Of a stretch of 64,000 nucleotides of DNA, positions 10,880 through 21,324 are shown one piece after another. A program made the position numbers and the translations under genes. Source of the DNA: Nephrocerus scutellatus (lineage: Eukaryota > Arthropoda > Insecta > Diptera > Pipunculidae). The stretch lies in assembly GCA_947095585.1 (NCBI GenBank), contig OX352763.1:44132010-44196009 (forward strand). The letters are read 5' to 3'. The notes under the pieces were generated by a model. It did not search any database, was not told the DNA's origin, and saw only the letters and a program-made list of their open reading frames with translations. How positions within the stretch are numbered: position 1 is the first letter of the stretch; every line of letters begins with the position of its first letter.

Positions 10880-11815
10880 GGGTGGGTGACCGATATTAGA
10901 GTAGATTCTATGGTTTTCGGGGTCGCTGAGTTGAATGGTGATGGTAAGACAGCTCTGGATGGGGTCGATAACGGAAGGGGAGGGGGTGACCGATATTAGT
11001 GTCGATTCTATGGTTTTCGGGGTCGCTGAGTTGAATGGTGAAGGTAAGACAGCTCTAGGGGGATGGGGTCGATAACGGAGAGGGAGGGGGTGACCGATAT
11101 TAGTGTCGATTCTATAGTTTTCGGGGTCGCTGTGTTGAAAGGTGAAGGTATGACAGCTCTAGGGGGATGGGGTCGATAACGTAGGGGGAGGGGGTGACCG
11201 ATATTAGTGTCGATTCTATGGTTTTCGGAGTCGCTGAGTTGAATGGTGATGGTAAGACAGCTCTAGGGGGATGGGGTCGATAACGGAAGGGGAGGGGGTG
11301 ACCGATATTAGTGTCGATTCTATGGTTTTCGGAGTCGCTGAGCTGAATGGTGATGGTAAGACAGCTCTAGGGGGATGGGGTCAATAACTGAGGGGGGTGA
11401 CCGATATAAGTGTCGATTCTATGGTTTTCGGGGTCGCTGAGTTGAATGGTGATGGTAAGACAGCTCTATGGGGATGGGGTCGAAAACGGAAGGGGAGGGG
11501 GTGACCGATATTAGTGTCGATTCTATGGTTTTCGGGGTCGCTGAGTTGAATGGTGAAGGTAAGACAGCTCTAGGGGGATGGGGTCGATAACGGAGGGGAG
11601 GGGGTGACCGATATTAGTGTCGATTTTATGGTTTTCGGAGTCGCTGAGTTGAATGGTGATGGTAAGACAGCTCTAGGAGGATGGGGTCAATAACTGAGGG
11701 GGGTGACCGATATTAGTGTCGATTCTATAGTTTTCGGGGTCGCTGAGTTGAATGGTGATGGTAAGACAGCTCTAGGGGGATGGAGTCGGTAACTGAGGGG
11801 GGGGGGCCGATATGA
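10880..11815 (+). repeat. Helitron-borne G-rich minisatellite, about 9 units of 99-105 bp
   Basis: GTGACCGATATTAGTGTCGA recurs at roughly 10885, 10986, 11090, 11194, 11298, 11397, 11501, 11604 and 11703. Each unit also holds a TTTTCGGxGTCGCTGAGTTG block and a G-rich end with four runs of four to five G. Two units (ending near 11395 and 11700) share a 5-bp deletion and an ACTGAGGGGGG end, which suggests amplification of blocks. The reverse complement of the unit occurs in the reverse Helitron at 40.0-42.0 kb. Confidence 0.92.
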
Positions 11816-11924
11816 ATAGTGGTGTATATAATGGTACACGGGGACCATTTGGCGACAAATTTGGTGGTGAGGACATTTTCACCCCTACTTCAAATTGGAA
11901 AAGGTAGATTAGGAGCCGTGTTTT

Positions 11925-12540
11925 ATGGTTATACTAAATTTACATAGATTTTTGAAATCTGCCGCCGAACTAATAAATTCGCTTTATCCGGCTGTTTCTC
12001 AAAACTATAAAATTTTGAACCGGTTGCGAGAAGAGGCCGTTCTTGCTACTAAAAATGGAGACACCCACGAAATAAACAATCAAATTCTTGCCATGTTAAT
12101 AGGCATAGTCACTCAATATAAGTGTATCGATACCGCTGTAGATACTGAAGAGGAAGTTTATTATCAAACTGAGTTCCTAATTCGTCTGGATTGCCACCTT
12201 ACAGTTTGATCTCCAATTATTTTACTACGGCTTCTCGACTCGCCAAAACTTTGCAACGGCACAAGACTGTCCGTAAAAGAGATGCCGGGCAATATAATTG
12301 AAGCGACTACCTTGACAGAAAAGGGACAGTGTGAAACAGTTTTTATCCCACGGATAGCACTCATTTCGACGGATCTTGCGTTTTCGATGACGATCAATAA
12401 GTCGGACAGTTTATTAAGTACTGCGGAGTATAGATTTGAGATCGCCATGTTTTTCCCACGGACAACTCAATTTTGGTTGCTCTGGGTTGGGTTGACATAA
12501 GAATTTATTTATTCTTGCTCTTAAAGTGAAACTAACAACC
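11925..12540 (+). pseudogene. Helitron helicase, C-terminal relic
   Basis: Residues in 11925-12209 (NRLREEAVLATKNGDT, YKCIDTAVDTEEEVYYQTEFL) match the PIF1-like helicase of Helitrons in its C-terminal third. In the next frame, 12318-12500 contains FIPRIALISTDL and SMTINKS (the conserved motif before QGQS), then DLRSPCFSHGQL-like sequence in a further frame. The QGQ residues and part of the CSR motif are degraded and at least three frameshifts exist. The full protein would couple strand separation to rolling-circle transposition. Confidence 0.82.
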
Positions 12541-12725
12541 AAGTTTTGTTTTAAATTAATTTTATGTATGTTTATTTAATTTTATTTTATAATTTAAATA
12601 CTACAGCTGTAATTTAAAATATATTTTATTAAATAAATTTTGTTAATAAAAACTGCAATTTTACCTTATAGATAGATATCATTCTTTTTTCTACCCCTGC
12701 CTAATAGAAGATTGTGATGAATAAA

Positions 12726-12745
12726 TACCTGGGCAACGCCGGGTA
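12726..12745 (+). terminator. Helitron 3' transposition-terminator hairpin
   Basis: TACCTGGGCAACGCCGGGTA folds into a 7-bp stem (one T-G wobble) with a 6-nt loop, followed by ATCAG and the terminal CTAG. The same hairpin closes the reverse Helitron at 39276-39295. This is a transposition signal, not a transcription terminator. Confidence 0.7.
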
Positions 12746-12929
12746 ATCAGCTAGTATTTAAATAAAAAAAAAGTCGTTGACAAAATTTGGACCCGATAGG
12801 TGGCGCTGGGGTGGAAATGTAGTTTTCCCTGTGTATAATCTTCATATAAAGAATATTCGAACAAGTGTACATTTTTTGCCTGTATAAGTGTCGATTCTAT
12901 AGTTTTCTGGATTGGTGAGTTGGTTAGTT

Positions 12930-13200
12930 ATTGGGGTGTAAGTGGGCGGGAGGTCAGTGGGCGGTGGTCAGCGGGATGGGGCAGCCGGGAAACGCGGGTG
13001 TAAGTGGGCGTGGCGTCAGTGGGCGGGACGTCAGTGGGCGCGAGGTCAGTGGGCAGGAGGTCAGTCGGTCAGTGTGTATGAGGTCAATGGGTGGGTGGTC
13101 AGTGGGCGGGAGGTCAGTAGGAGGGGTCAGTGAGATGTGGCAGCCGGGAAACGCGGGTGTAGGTGGGCGTGGCGTCAGTGGGCGGGTAGCAAAGCGCCCG
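12930..13200 (+). repeat. G-rich short-period minisatellite of the outer Helitron
   Basis: A unit of about 12-14 bp built on GTCAGTGGGCGGGAG is repeated irregularly. A longer block (GCAGCCGGGAAACGCGGGTG plus following sequence) occurs twice, near 12979 and 13139. Glycine-rich reading frames here are by-products of the repeat. Related CAGTGGG repeats in reverse orientation lie at 45880-45950. Confidence 0.85.
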
Positions 13201-13211
13201 GGAACAGCTAG

Positions 13212-13308
13212 TCATATATAATAATGAAGTTATCTCTAGAAATAAATTCCCGAATCGCTTGAAAGGAATTAAATTTCGTAGCCCGAGAATTGCTTGCGAT
13301 TTTTAACA
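13212..13308 (+). repeat. 3' LTR of the BEL element, right part
   Basis: It resumes the LTR exactly where the outer Helitron ends (TCATATATAATAATGAAG, as in the 5' LTR) and ends TTTTTAACA, followed by the second GTGAC target duplication. Confidence 0.9.
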
Positions 13309-13339
13309 GTGACCTTGTAGCTAGAAGCGTTCAAGAGTT

Positions 13340-13508
13340 ACAGGGTGTAAAGTTGTGTAAGGTCAAAATTACGCATCTCTGTTTTAAAACTCTACGTACA
13401 CCACAGGAGTTGAAAATAGACCCCCCCCCATCCCATACGATTTTTTTCACGAAATTAACCAAGGAATCACCCCTTTAAGTATTTTCCACCTTAACGGATA
13501 CACCCTGT
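13340..13508. mobile_element. Possible MITE with ACAGGGTGT inverted ends
   Basis: ACAGGGTGT at 13340-13348 and ACACCCTGT at 13500-13508 form a perfect 9-bp inverted repeat around 150 bp. Ends of the TACAGGGTGT type are common on insect DNA-transposon derivatives. It carries no reading frame. A single ACACCCTGT also occurs near 48189. A target duplication was not identified, so this is tentative. Confidence 0.35.
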
Positions 13509-13519
13509 ATATCACATTT

Positions 13520-15450
13520 CTCACGTTTGTAGCCGGTTTCAATTTATTTTCTCAGAATTCTCTGATTCATTGAAAAAGCAATACGGAAAAAAAAACACGA
13601 AAAACTAAAACGACGCGAGTCCAAATGCTTTCGTCAATGAATCATGGTCAGGGGAAACTACAAAAAACCTTAACCAAGAAAATATTACAAATTTTAATAA
13701 TAATGTAGATAATATTGATAAATTTTTTTTTTTTTAATTATATATTTTATATTCGATAAAAAGCTTATGAGCACTTCATCTTAACGGCTAATTTGAAGGC
13801 CTGCAGATTAAAAGAATCGGGAAACACGAGATCTACCAATTGATTCCACATCGAAGAGACTCTCGGAAAAAAGGAGGATTTAACGTGTTGGGTTCTACAA
13901 GAAAAAAGTTTTAATGCAAATCTATGTTGATTGGACCTTAAACGAGTGTTTACGTTACTCACAAAAGTACCTGGAACTAGTGAACGGGTTTCTAAAGCAC
14001 ATCTACCGTTGTAGAATTTGTAGAAAACAGATAAAGCTCCTACATTACGTCTGTGCTCCAAAGTATCAAGAGACGAAGTAATGGATACATCGTTTATCAA
14101 ACGGATAACTCTATTTTGAACTCCATCAAGATGAACCAAATGAGATTTTGGAGCCCCACCCCACACATATGAATTAAATTCTAAAATTGGTCTAACATAA
14201 GATTTATATAATCTTAACACTTCTGAGGGAGTGAAGTAGAAGTTACAACGTCTTATGAAGCCCAAACATTGGCTAGCTCTTTTTGAAATTTCATAAATAT
14301 GTTCTTTTCAGGAAAGATCACTTGATACTTTTAAATCTAACAACTTCAGTAAATCTGATCTCGCAATATGGGCACCATTAATAACAGGTGAAACGTAATG
14401 TTGAACTGTCTTCTGAGAAAAAAGACAAGAGTGAAATTTATTTGGGTTAAATTCTACTCTATAAGATCTGCCCCAATCAAGAATGACTTGAATGTTCGAC
14501 AGAATTATCGAATTCATTAATTCACGCGAACCTATCAAGTGAGAATTGCATTCTTTTGGATATCACAGGTTGTAGAAGACAACAGGTCGTTGTTATATAT
14601 CAAGAAGAGCGTGGGCGACAAGGAACCGTTCAATACAACTTTTATTTTACGGTTCCATAAATAATTCTCAATCAGTAATGAGAGAGGAGTGTAAGTTCAG
14701 TGCACGAATCTTATTAATAAGACAATAATGCCAAACTCTATCAAAAGCTTTAAAAAGATCTAAGGAAACAACGCTTAATTCACCTAGGTTTTCCATGCTT
14801 CGCTCCAAACAATGAAATCGATTTTTACGAAATCCATACTGAACATCGGATAAAAGAACATTCGAATCCAGATAGTTCAATAGTCTGAATTGAATTAATG
14901 ATAGATTCCATTACCTTAGATAGAACCGACAACAAAGCAATTGGACGGTTTGAATCAGAATCCAAAATTTTTGGCATGCTATCTCGAATCTTAAGGTCAA
15001 ATATTATATTTGACCTTTTTTAAATAGCGTTTGATCTGTTTCTAGCTATTCGAAACTTAACAAGGTTTTCTTCAGAAGTGCAATTAACGTAGTCCAAATG
15101 GGCTGCTTTTTTACACGCGACTGCTGACCTGCAATTTTCGTTAACCATTTATTCTTACGAGTATTTTTTTTTTAAATGACGATGGAATGCAATTTTTCAT
15201 TCCTAGCAAAATTAAAAATTTGGCTACTACCCATGCATTATTGTCCGGAAGTCCTAATGGAGCAGATACATCAATTGAATATTTATTTGGCATAGTAGTT
15301 AGAAATAAATCTAAAAGGTGAGGAGATTGACCAGAAGTATCAGGATACCTAGTTGGCTTATCAACGAGTTGGTTGAGAAGATTAATATTTGAAAATAGTT
15401 CTGCCTGCAGTTTCACCAGAACTATCTCTACCATTCGAATAGGTCAACCA
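13520..15450 (-). pseudogene. J1 LINE (jockey/CR1-like), 3' part
   Basis: Minus-strand frames at 15141-15434 (end of the endonuclease), 14668-14880 (RT motif A, VSLDLFKAFDRVWH), 14308-14538 (WGRSYRVEFNPNKFHSC) and 13765-14265 (thumb and C-terminus, YVRPILEFNSYVW, SMWNQLVDLVFP) follow the order of the better copy at 35925-38750. Compared with that copy, the finger region of the RT is deleted at about 14945-14975 and the YADD-type box at about 14555. The 3' UTR (13520-13764) matches 35925-36178. At the 5' side the endonuclease stops at 15450 against Rep-A and continues at 16426. Confidence 0.88.
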
Positions 15451-16425
15451 TTTTGGAAAGATCGGGCCCCTGGGTCGGGGGGCACCCATACAAATTTTAT
15501 GAAAAAAGTTCCCGATTTTCTTCAAATTTTATACGCATGTGTATCTCCGCTGGAAAACCCTTTTTGTAAAAATTTTGGAGAGATCGGGCCCGGGGGTCGG
15601 GGGGCTCCCATACAATTTTTTTTTTAATTATCAATTTTAAACGCACTTCCTAAAACCCGATTTTCCTGAAATTTTGTACACATGTGTCCAGTGACAATAC
15701 TTTCTTTTAAAAATTGGAAGTGATCATGCCCCGGGTTTGTGGGGCTCCCATACAAATTTAAAATAAAAATTACCCGATTTTTTTATCAAATTTTACACAC
15801 ATGTGTATACCCAATAAACAATACTTTTTCTAAAATTTGGTAGTGATCGGAACCCGGGTTCGGCCGCAAGGCCCTTATACATTTTTTAATTTCTTATAGT
15901 GGCATCAGATTCCTTAATGACTGTGTTCGGTGTGTGCTGCGCAGTCGGCATGGTTTTGGTGGTGGAAAGAGAGAGAGAGAAATCTTAGCTCACGCACAAA
16001 TGAACCCAGCAAATGAAACGAGACATACAAGTTTTATGCTTAATTCAACTTACATACTTACTTATTTACTGAATTGTATTTTTATTGATGTCGTTTTTTG
16101 TTGTCGATATCAACTTGCAGATAGAACAACAAGTTTTCACAATATTCTGTCATTTCGCGTTTTCATAAATAAGTTCAGAGCAGTCAAAGAGTTCTCAAGA
16201 TAAATGCTCGTGTTTCTTATTTGCTCAGAGTATGAGCGTGCTCTAAGTGCTCAGAATAAAATGATCTGAGCTTTTTCAATTTTAACATCTGATGTCAAAT
16301 GTCTCTTTCGATGATTTTCTCCTACAATAAAAAAAAATGACCCAGGATAGAGGGGCTCCCATATGAATTTCTGCGATTAGAGAATTTAGATGAAAATTTT
16401 TAATTTTTAGGGGTTGTTTTTTTAG
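15451..16425 (+). mobile_element. Rep-A element interrupting J1
   Basis: It holds four to five diverged Rep-A monomers (15451-15900) and a unique 3' part (15900-16400) that matches 47280-47780 of a complete Rep-A, ending with TAGAGAATTTA and GGGGTTGTTTTTTT. The 5' terminal inverted repeat is absent, so the copy is 5'-truncated. It separates two parts of one J1 endonuclease, with about 100 bp of J1 lost at the junction. The reading frame 15934-16203 is not conserved as coding at 47326. Confidence 0.75.
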
Positions 16426-16600
16426 TGTCATCAGGTGACAAATTTGGACTACGATAAAGGGAACAAATAAACATAGAATGGTTTGAAATTTTAATTTCAA
16501 TCCATATCGTATTGAACATGGGATTACTGTTTGGATAAATAAAATAAAATTTAATGCCTCGGATATTTGTGAAATGAATTTCAAAATATGAATTCATTTC
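16426..16600 (-). pseudogene. J1 endonuclease, detached 5' part
   Basis: The minus strand encodes the segment ending RSPNLSPDD, which in the copy at 38660-38750 directly precedes the 15141-15434 part. It is therefore the missing upstream piece of the J1 copy at 13520-15450, split off by Rep-A. The frame 16400-16597 covers 60 residues; sequence upstream of 16600 is not recognised. Confidence 0.75.
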
Positions 16601-16984
16601 ACAATGTAAAAATACCGAACCCGTAAGATTGTGAAAGTAAATGTAAAATTAGTAAAGAATAAAATAAAAAATTAAAAATAACAACAAAACTAAGAAGAAT
16701 TTCTAAAAACCAACCACACGACACGTAACTGATTCGTATATAGTACTAGGCCTTATAAACGAAAAAGGCACGCACAACAACTAAGTCAGAAGTCAATAAA
16801 AATTCTGCTTATAAAAACTACTCAAACAAAATAAATTATTTTAAAAAATTTTAAAAAATTGAAAATACTATTTCTACACTGATTGCTGATAGATTGTGAA
16901 AGTGTAGCAAAACTACAGACTCGTTACTGTTTGTTTGTTGTCCTTTGGGTTGGCGTAGCTTGCTCCTTATGACTGACTGACAAA
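16601..16984. other. AT-rich spacer
   Basis: No gene or repeat is recognised between the J1 fragment and the RTE element. Confidence 0.4.
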
Positions 16985-18478
16985 ATGTCAAAAAAAAAAA
17001 AAACAGTTCACCGGCGAAAGGAAGCAGCCTGGGAGAAGAATTTCGTCCGTGAACTAGAACAGTACAGAGAGCACGGACCGCACCAGGTTTGGAAGTTCTA
17101 CCAAAGAGTCCGCGGTATGACGCAAAATACACCGCGTTGCACATACTCCAAGGACAAAGAGGCTAATCTGATCACCGATCTTAAAGGCATCTTAGAGCGA
17201 TGGGAAGAGCACTTTTATGAGTTGCTAAAAAAATAAGAGGCCCTACATTAGACCAAGCAATTCATGAAATCATGGTACAAGTATGGGAGGAAGAAGCGAT
17301 GCCAGAAGACTGGCGAAGAGGTAGCCTGTGCCCCATACATAGGAAGGGAGATATCACAAAATGTAGCAATTATCGTCGTATAACGTTGTTAGGTATCGCG
17401 TATAAGATTTTTTCCTCTATCTAGACAGGATAGCACCATACGCTAAAGTCATCATTGGTTCATACCAGTGTGGCTTCATTCCAGGCCAATCAAAAACTGA
17501 TCAGATTTACACCCTTAGGCAAGTGATGCAAAAATGTCTAGAGTTTCAAAACTCACTACACCATCTTTTTAAAGACTTTAAAGCCGCCTTTGATAGTATA
17601 GCCAGAGTAGAACTTTATAAAGCCAAGAGAGAATTCGACATCCCAATCCTCTATAAGTCCATTCAGATACTGGCTTACGCAGACGATATTGACATCGTTG
17701 GTAGAAACCAAAGAGCTGTACAGGAAGCTTTCATCCAGATAGAGCAGGCGGCACGAAATCTGGGGCTGCACATAAATGAGAGCAAAATAAAGTACATGGT
17801 GGCCACGTCTGGGAGTAGAAGATCCAACATTGGTCCCTCAATTCAAATAGTAGAGCGCGAATTTGAAGAAGTGCAATCATTTAACTGTCTCGGGTCAACT
17901 ATAGCAGCCGATAACAGCATGGAACCAGAAATACGCGCACGGTTGCTTAAAGCCAACAAAGCCTACTATAGTCTGTCAAGACTCTTCAAATCCAGGAACT
18001 TAACCGGAACATCCAAGCTGGTGGTATATAAGACAAAGGTCATACCAGTACTTACATATGGATCCGAGACTTGGGTGCTGAGCAAAAAGCATTCTGACCT
18101 CGTGGCCGCGTTCGAGAGAAAATTCTTACGGAGAATTGTTGGCCCCGTATGTGAGGAAGGACTATTCCGGAGACTATAATGATGAGATCTACGAGCGTTA
18201 CCGCGATGTCGACGTCGTGAAGAGAATTAAGCTCGGTAGGCTCCAGTGGGCAGGACACCTAGCTCACATGAGCGAAGGGGATCATGCTCGGAAAGTCCTT
18301 TGCGGTAGGGTTTATGGAACACGACCGGCCGGCCGCTGGACGGATGGCGTAGAACAGGACGCTCAGAGTTTAGGGATTTAAGACTGGATGACATCGGTTC
18401 AAAATGGGGACCGGTGGAGATACTTTTTGCGGAAGGCCAGGACCGGACCCCGGTTGTATAGCCAAATATGATGATGAA
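16985..18478 (+). pseudogene. RTE-type LINE: reverse transcriptase and C-terminal part
   Basis: It begins with the linker between endonuclease and RT (16985-17236, QVWKFYQRVRGMTQ). A finger segment in other frames follows (17235-17520, WRRGSLCPIHRKGD and GFIPGQSKTDQIY), then the 17523-18179 frame with FKAAFDSI (motif A), AYADDIDIVG (catalytic YADD, intact), SKIKYMV, FNCLGSTI and TKVIPVLTYGSETW. The tail 18136-18381 has VVKRIKLGRLQWAGHLAHMS. A deletion between motifs A and C removes motif B. The 3' end, AGCCAAATATGATGATGAAG, is the type of simple tail seen on RTE elements. Confidence 0.88.
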
Positions 18479-20219
18479 GATCACTTTTTCACCCAGTGAG
18501 AAGGATGAGAATAACAGTGGAACTATCTATCAATAGAGGAACTATCTTTGGCAGCACAGAATAGTCTGGGAATGATTAACAGTAGACTTTCAAATATTTG
18601 CCGAATATTTCTTTGTCTAAGTTCTGGTATTTGCTTTTTTTTGTAGTTGGCGCGATAACCTCGCATGTATAAAACTAATATTACCAGAATATGAAAGGAG
18701 GGCCGGACTTCGACTGTAGAGCAAACAAAATATGATTTGTTTGAACATTCTTAGCAATAGATGAGTTATTTAAAAACAAAAACAAAAAAGTTGGTTAAAA
18801 AGGAACTTAACTAAGTTGAAAACGCAACTTTCACAAGCGACACACGCGTTACACACGTGATCTTAGAAATGGCCCAAAAGACTCGAGCTTTTCACAAAAT
18901 TTCAGCTATTTCAAAGGAGTTCATACAGATACAGACAACCAAGGTCCATTACAACTTAAATACATTTTATAAATGATATGTATAAGCAGCAGCTTTGGTG
19001 CACTGCAGTAATTGTACAAAAAAAAGTATCTCTCGATTATCAGAATGATCAGAAGTTACTTGCATACTCGCGGTTATACTTACAACTATGTCTCATTTAA
19101 GACACGAGTGACGTAAAGACTTACCTTCAGGGGATATGCAATAAGTAATAATACGAACGTACAAAAGATTATTTTATTACCAATTCTTTTGTTGTTGGTT
19201 TTTTTTTGCCGTGTATGTACTGTAATTCTTCCTGTTGTTTTCAAAAAGTTGCCGCACGCCCGCCGAACGTCGCTCTGCAATGGCTATGTTGTATTCACAA
19301 TTAAAAATATTGTCAAGATTGGCACATAACATAGTGAAGGTACACAGTATACACGCCTTTTCTACTACTGTTCGCTGATATTTTTATCTACAGCTACGAG
19401 TGTAATTTCTATAGATACATACATATTTACATAAACATATGTATATACTTTGTAACCGCGTATAGTATTTGTAAAATCCATTCAATGAGCAGCTTTTATT
19501 CACTCTTCGTTGCTTGCTACCTGCTTGCCGTTGCTAGTCGCAGTCAGTCGAGCTTCGTGCATACCATGGCTCTCAGATGGTAGCTTTTTTAAGGAAAAAA
19601 AACCTACACTTGAGAGGTCGGTGGGGGAGTATCTAACGTGTTCGTTCGCTTTCCACACACAGTTGACGACAACCATTTGAAGACGGCTTCTGCTGAAAAA
19701 AAAATCGAATTATTAAATAAATACGTATGAGCGTATTAATGGGGAAATTTTTCCAAGAAGTAAATTCTATATCTTCCTCTTTTTACCTTCAATCGGTGCT
19801 ATTGTGTAGGTATATAGAAGATTTTCATACATAAATTTATTTATAATAAAATTTTTTGATTGCTGCAGTTTACTTCTTAAAATAATTAATTTTTTTAATT
19901 TTAAATTTATATTGAGGCGCCAAACATTTACTGCAACCAAACATTAAACTTTTTTATTATTATTGAATTGTTCTATGGCTTTTTACAATGTATCTTATGT
20001 ACTCGTTTATAAAGGCAAATTTCTGTGTGTCTGTATGTTCTTTATATGTTTCCACGCACCGTTCATCCAACCGTTTCCAAACATTGTGTAGGTATTTTAC
20101 ACTCATTATGACCAGGTTTTCGTAAAATTTTGGAAGATGCCAGTCACCTAGGTAACCACACAAAATTGCTCTACACAATCATGTTTTAATGATTTGTCTA
20201 AAGTTTTTTGGCTAAAGTG
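18479..20219. other. Non-coding, repeat-poor AT-rich stretch
   Basis: No gene is recognised. Around 18640-18725 the sequence (GAGGGCCGGACTTCGACTGTAGAGC) weakly recalls the RTE 3' end (GGCCAGGACCGGACCCCGGTTG). The rest is AT-rich with a somewhat GC-richer patch at 19490-19700. Short frames such as 19960-20178 have no recognised similarity. Confidence 0.4.
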
Positions 20220-20700
20220 CGTTTTAACGAGCAAAGGGCCATTCCGCCAAACTCCGCCAACATTCCCGGTGGTGGTTGATAGGCCCGGGGGGGGGAGTCA
20301 AAATCCTTAAAATCCTTAAAACACATATTTGCCACTTTTTTAAATGGTAGCGTCCTAAAATTGTGCACACTAGTTTGGTATTCAAAAAATCATAAAAATT
20401 AAAAATTTTCAAGTAAATTCTCAGATAGCCCATATTGTTTTCAAACCTCATGTTTTCATAAATTGTCCATAATTTCCATACCTTTTTGCATACGAACGCG
20501 AATCGTCATAAGTTGGAATGGGTTGGACCCCTAGATCAGTGGGCCCCATGCACATTTTTTTTCTTCAAAAAGTCATGTTCTCATGAACTCTAGATTAAAA
20601 TTTAATTGTTAAATCATATTTTCTCAATATCTGTTAATGCATCATATAAAACAACATTTTTAGAAAAAAGATATTTTACTAAGCGATTTGTTTTGTATAC
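20220..20700. repeat. Rep-C degenerate repeat
   Basis: The block TGGTAGCGTCCTAAAATTGTGCACAC (20344 on), followed by AAAAATCATAAAAATT and two TGTTTTCATAAATTGTCCA-like segments, resembles 50590-50790 and, in reverse, 21600-21760. The internal spacing suggests degenerate units of about 150-180 bp. The class is unknown. Confidence 0.4.
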
Positions 20701-21171
20701 GAAAATCAATATAGATACGATCACCTACTTCATGCAAAATATCAAAAAATATCTGTAGCTATGCATTTTGGTTGCTATGTGGAAATTTCCAGCTTTATAA
20801 AATGATTTTAATAATGACTTTTCACGCGCCCATAGCCGAAAGTGACTGTTTCATACGCTATAAACTAGCTTCGAAAGTAGCCCATAACAACACTAGTTAT
20901 GTTATCATATAAACGTCTTTTGTTATTTACTGCAGTCACAGCGATCAGCGAACACACATTCTCACATTTCTGCTTCTCTCTCGATTTAGCAGAAAAACCG
21001 GTTTGGACGCGTGAAAAATAGCGTACATTACTCGCAGAAAAGTGCTCATCGTAGTCGTTAGATTGCCACACTTGACTACAGCCTCGTGCTTCAAGCTTCT
21101 AACTCGCACGATAAACTCCACTTTCCTAGCTCGTTGTGTAATATACTATTAATACTAAAATACAAGTATCA
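20701..21171. other. Unassigned sequence including a Rep-F motif
   Basis: 20701-20830 is AT-rich. 20840-21115 is GC-richer and has no recognised coding content. CTTTCCTAGCTCGTTGTGTA (21119 on) with ATATACTATT is nearly repeated at 53834-53866 (Rep-F). Confidence 0.35.
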
Positions 21172-21310
21172 CTAGCTGAAATACCCGGCGCTACCCGGCA
21201 TTGCTCTCATTGTAGATCTATACTCTAAATTAACAGAATTCATAAAAAAATAAAAATAAATGTGTCCATTGACACATTGGCAAGCAGTCCCGTTCGAAAA
21301 TATGAGGGGG
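21172..21310 (-). mobile_element. Helitron 3'-end fragment
   Basis: On the minus strand the sequence ends CGCCGGGTATTTCAG followed by CTAG (21172-21175) and then T (complement of A at 21171), as in the Helitrons at 12754 and 39268. Only the last roughly 140 bp are recognisable; upstream it is replaced by a J2 fragment. Confidence 0.6.
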
Positions 21311-21324
21311 TTCGTGTTTGTTTT

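Larger units (their letters stand above)
10611..12754 (+). mobile_element. Inner Helitron with minisatellite and helicase relic
   Basis: The start TCTATATATATAAAA (10611, after A) and the end CTAG (12751-12754, before T) delimit a 2,144-bp element in the outer Helitron. A 7-bp hairpin with a 6-nt loop lies at 12726-12745, five bases before CTAG. Inside are about nine tandem units of 99-105 bp and the C-terminal part of a Helitron helicase. A related element in opposite orientation lies at 39268-42324. The Rep nuclease and most of the helicase are absent. Confidence 0.85.
10405..13211 (+). mobile_element. Outer Helitron inserted in the BEL 3' LTR
   Basis: It begins TC (10405) after host A and ends CTAG (13208-13211) before host T. 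The other LTR shows the empty site as an undivided A|T at the same point, with no target duplication. The element proper is 10405-10610 plus 12755-13211; the middle is a second Helitron. A GGGCG/CGCCC inverted repeat lies just upstream of the 3' end. Its remaining body is a G-rich minisatellite (12930-13200) and AT-rich sequence, so it is non-autonomous. Confidence 0.88.
4693..13308 (+). mobile_element. BEL/Pao LTR retrotransposon, full length, nested and decayed
   Basis: Two LTRs beginning TGTTGCAG and ending TTTTTAACA bound gag, protease, reverse transcriptase, RNase H and integrase remains in BEL/Pao order. GTGAC occurs directly outside both ends (4688-4692 and 13309-13313), a 5-bp target duplication as expected for this superfamily. 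Without the 2,807-bp Helitron nest in the 3' LTR the element is about 5.8 kb, near the usual BEL size. The coding part is cut by stops, frameshifts and small deletions. The LTRs differ by an indel of several tens of bases plus substitutions, so the insertion is not recent. Confidence 0.92.

Noticed and set aside
10880..11815. A CRISPR array
   Set aside because: Units are direct tandem repeats without unique spacers, and the genome is eukaryotic. The same holds for the Rep-A arrays.
12931..13221. Glycine/valine-rich frames of 63-96 codons
   Set aside because: They arise from the GTCAGTGGGCGG minisatellite of the outer Helitron and end with the element.
15934..16203. 89-codon frame in the Rep-A 3' region as a gene
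   Set aside because: The homologous region at 47326-47559 has a different frame and length, so it is not conserved as protein.
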